From Bacteroidota bacterium (GTDB lineage Bacteria; Bacteroidota; Ignavibacteria; UBA10030; SZUA-254): a DNA stretch of 7,071 nucleotides. How positions within the stretch are numbered: position 1 is the stretch's first letter; the number at the start of each line of letters is the position of its first letter. Under the pieces are notes generated by a model. It was not told the origin of the DNA and ran no database searches. It saw nothing but the letters and a program-made list of their open reading frames with translations. Location: contig SCUC01000476.1 of the NCBI GenBank assembly GCA_004322375.1, positions 1 to 7,071 of the forward strand, given 5' to 3'. A program made the position numbers and the translations under genes. Below, piece by piece: positions 6,707 through 7,071 of the stretch.

Positions 6707-6721
6707 ACTCAATTATTAAAA

Positions 6722-7071
6722 ATGAAGATTCTCATAGTCGAAGATTTTAAACGCATGAGAACAGCTATCAAAAAGCTGCTCGAGCAAGTCGCGGATGAAT
6801 TCATGGAATGCGAGGATGGTTCGCAATCACTGGACGCGTATTCAAATTTTAATCCCGATTGGGTGCTGATGGATATTTCGATGGATGGGATGGATGGTAT
6901 TCAGGCAACAGTTGAAATCAAAAGGCGTTTCTGTGATGCCCGTATTCTTATTGTCACCGAGTATAATGACCCCCGTTTACGCGCTGCAGCAGAGGAAGCA
7001 GGCGCATACGGCTATTTCCTGAAAGAAGATTTAGCCGCGTTAAAAAAATTTTTACTACAACAAAATCCCAC
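6722..7071 (+). CDS. Receiver-domain response regulator, probably single-domain (3' end cut by window)
   Basis: The frame starts with ATG at 6722, after an A-rich stretch without Shine-Dalgarno, and stays open for 116 codons to the window end. It encodes a CheY-like receiver: MKILIVEDF with acidic Glu7/Asp8, phosphoacceptor Asp51 in VLMDISMDGMDG, Thr79 in ILIVTEYND and Lys101 in GYFLKED. The visible part already covers almost a whole receiver and is running through its last helix (LAALKKFLLQQNP), so the protein is either a stand-alone receiver or continues into an unseen output domain. One oddity: the Pro usual three residues after the phospho-Asp plus Met (D-x-x-M-P) is Asp55 here. Position after a kinase/regulator pair suggests it may take phosphate from the same kinase, but it has its own 114-base upstream gap and could be independently expressed. 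Confidence 0.9.
   Translation, partial: MKILIVEDFKRMRTAIKKLLEQVADEFMECEDGSQSLDAYSNFNPDWVLMDISMDGMDGIQATVEIKRRFCDARILIVTEYNDPRLRAAAEEAGAYGYFLKEDLAALKKFLLQQNP

Overview
The window looks like chromosomal DNA from a member of the Bacteroidota/Chlorobiota/Ignavibacteriota (FCB) group, most likely close to Ignavibacteria. The main reason is the C-terminus of the first protein, a type IX secretion sorting domain opening with QNYPNPFNP and continuing with an LKIYNVLGEEVATLV-type stretch, a wording very common in that lineage. The lack of clear Shine-Dalgarno sequences before the starts and the moderate base composition agree. This placement is inference from protein style, not from a marker gene.

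Layout, all genes on the + strand. Positions 3-2420 hold the 3' part of a large secreted surface protein: a beta-rich, Asn/Gly/Thr-rich region built from a tandem unit of about 205 residues, a linker, a fibronectin-like module with a Cys-containing insertion, and the sorting domain. Positions 2421-2798 are a non-coding gap of 378 bases unusually rich in palindromes: three perfect hairpins, two decayed ones, a possible pair of competing stems, and a stem that could close a three-way junction. A candidate promoter and an 11-base direct repeat lie at its downstream end. Positions 2799-5960 encode a 1053-residue sensor histidine kinase with signal peptide, 14 propeller blade motifs (two seven-bladed propellers), a Y_Y_Y domain, one membrane helix, a HisKA_3 domain and an ATPase domain. 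Its stop overlaps by four bases (ATGA) the start of a NarL/LuxR-type response regulator (5957-6607). After a 114-base gap with a weak terminator candidate, a second receiver-domain protein starts at 6722 and runs off the window end.

How the parts may work together: the large periplasmic part of the kinase senses an unknown ligand, the cytoplasmic part autophosphorylates at His859, and phosphate passes to Asp56 of the overlapping regulator, which then binds DNA. The architecture resembles the hybrid two-component sensors of gut Bacteroides, but with the regulator as a separate NarL-type protein. The last receiver protein may be an extra phosphate acceptor in the same circuit. The surface protein could be a target, but nothing in the sequence proves it.

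I find no CRISPR array, transposase, tRNA, rRNA or clearly new multi-gene system here. The palindrome-packed gap is the most unusual element.
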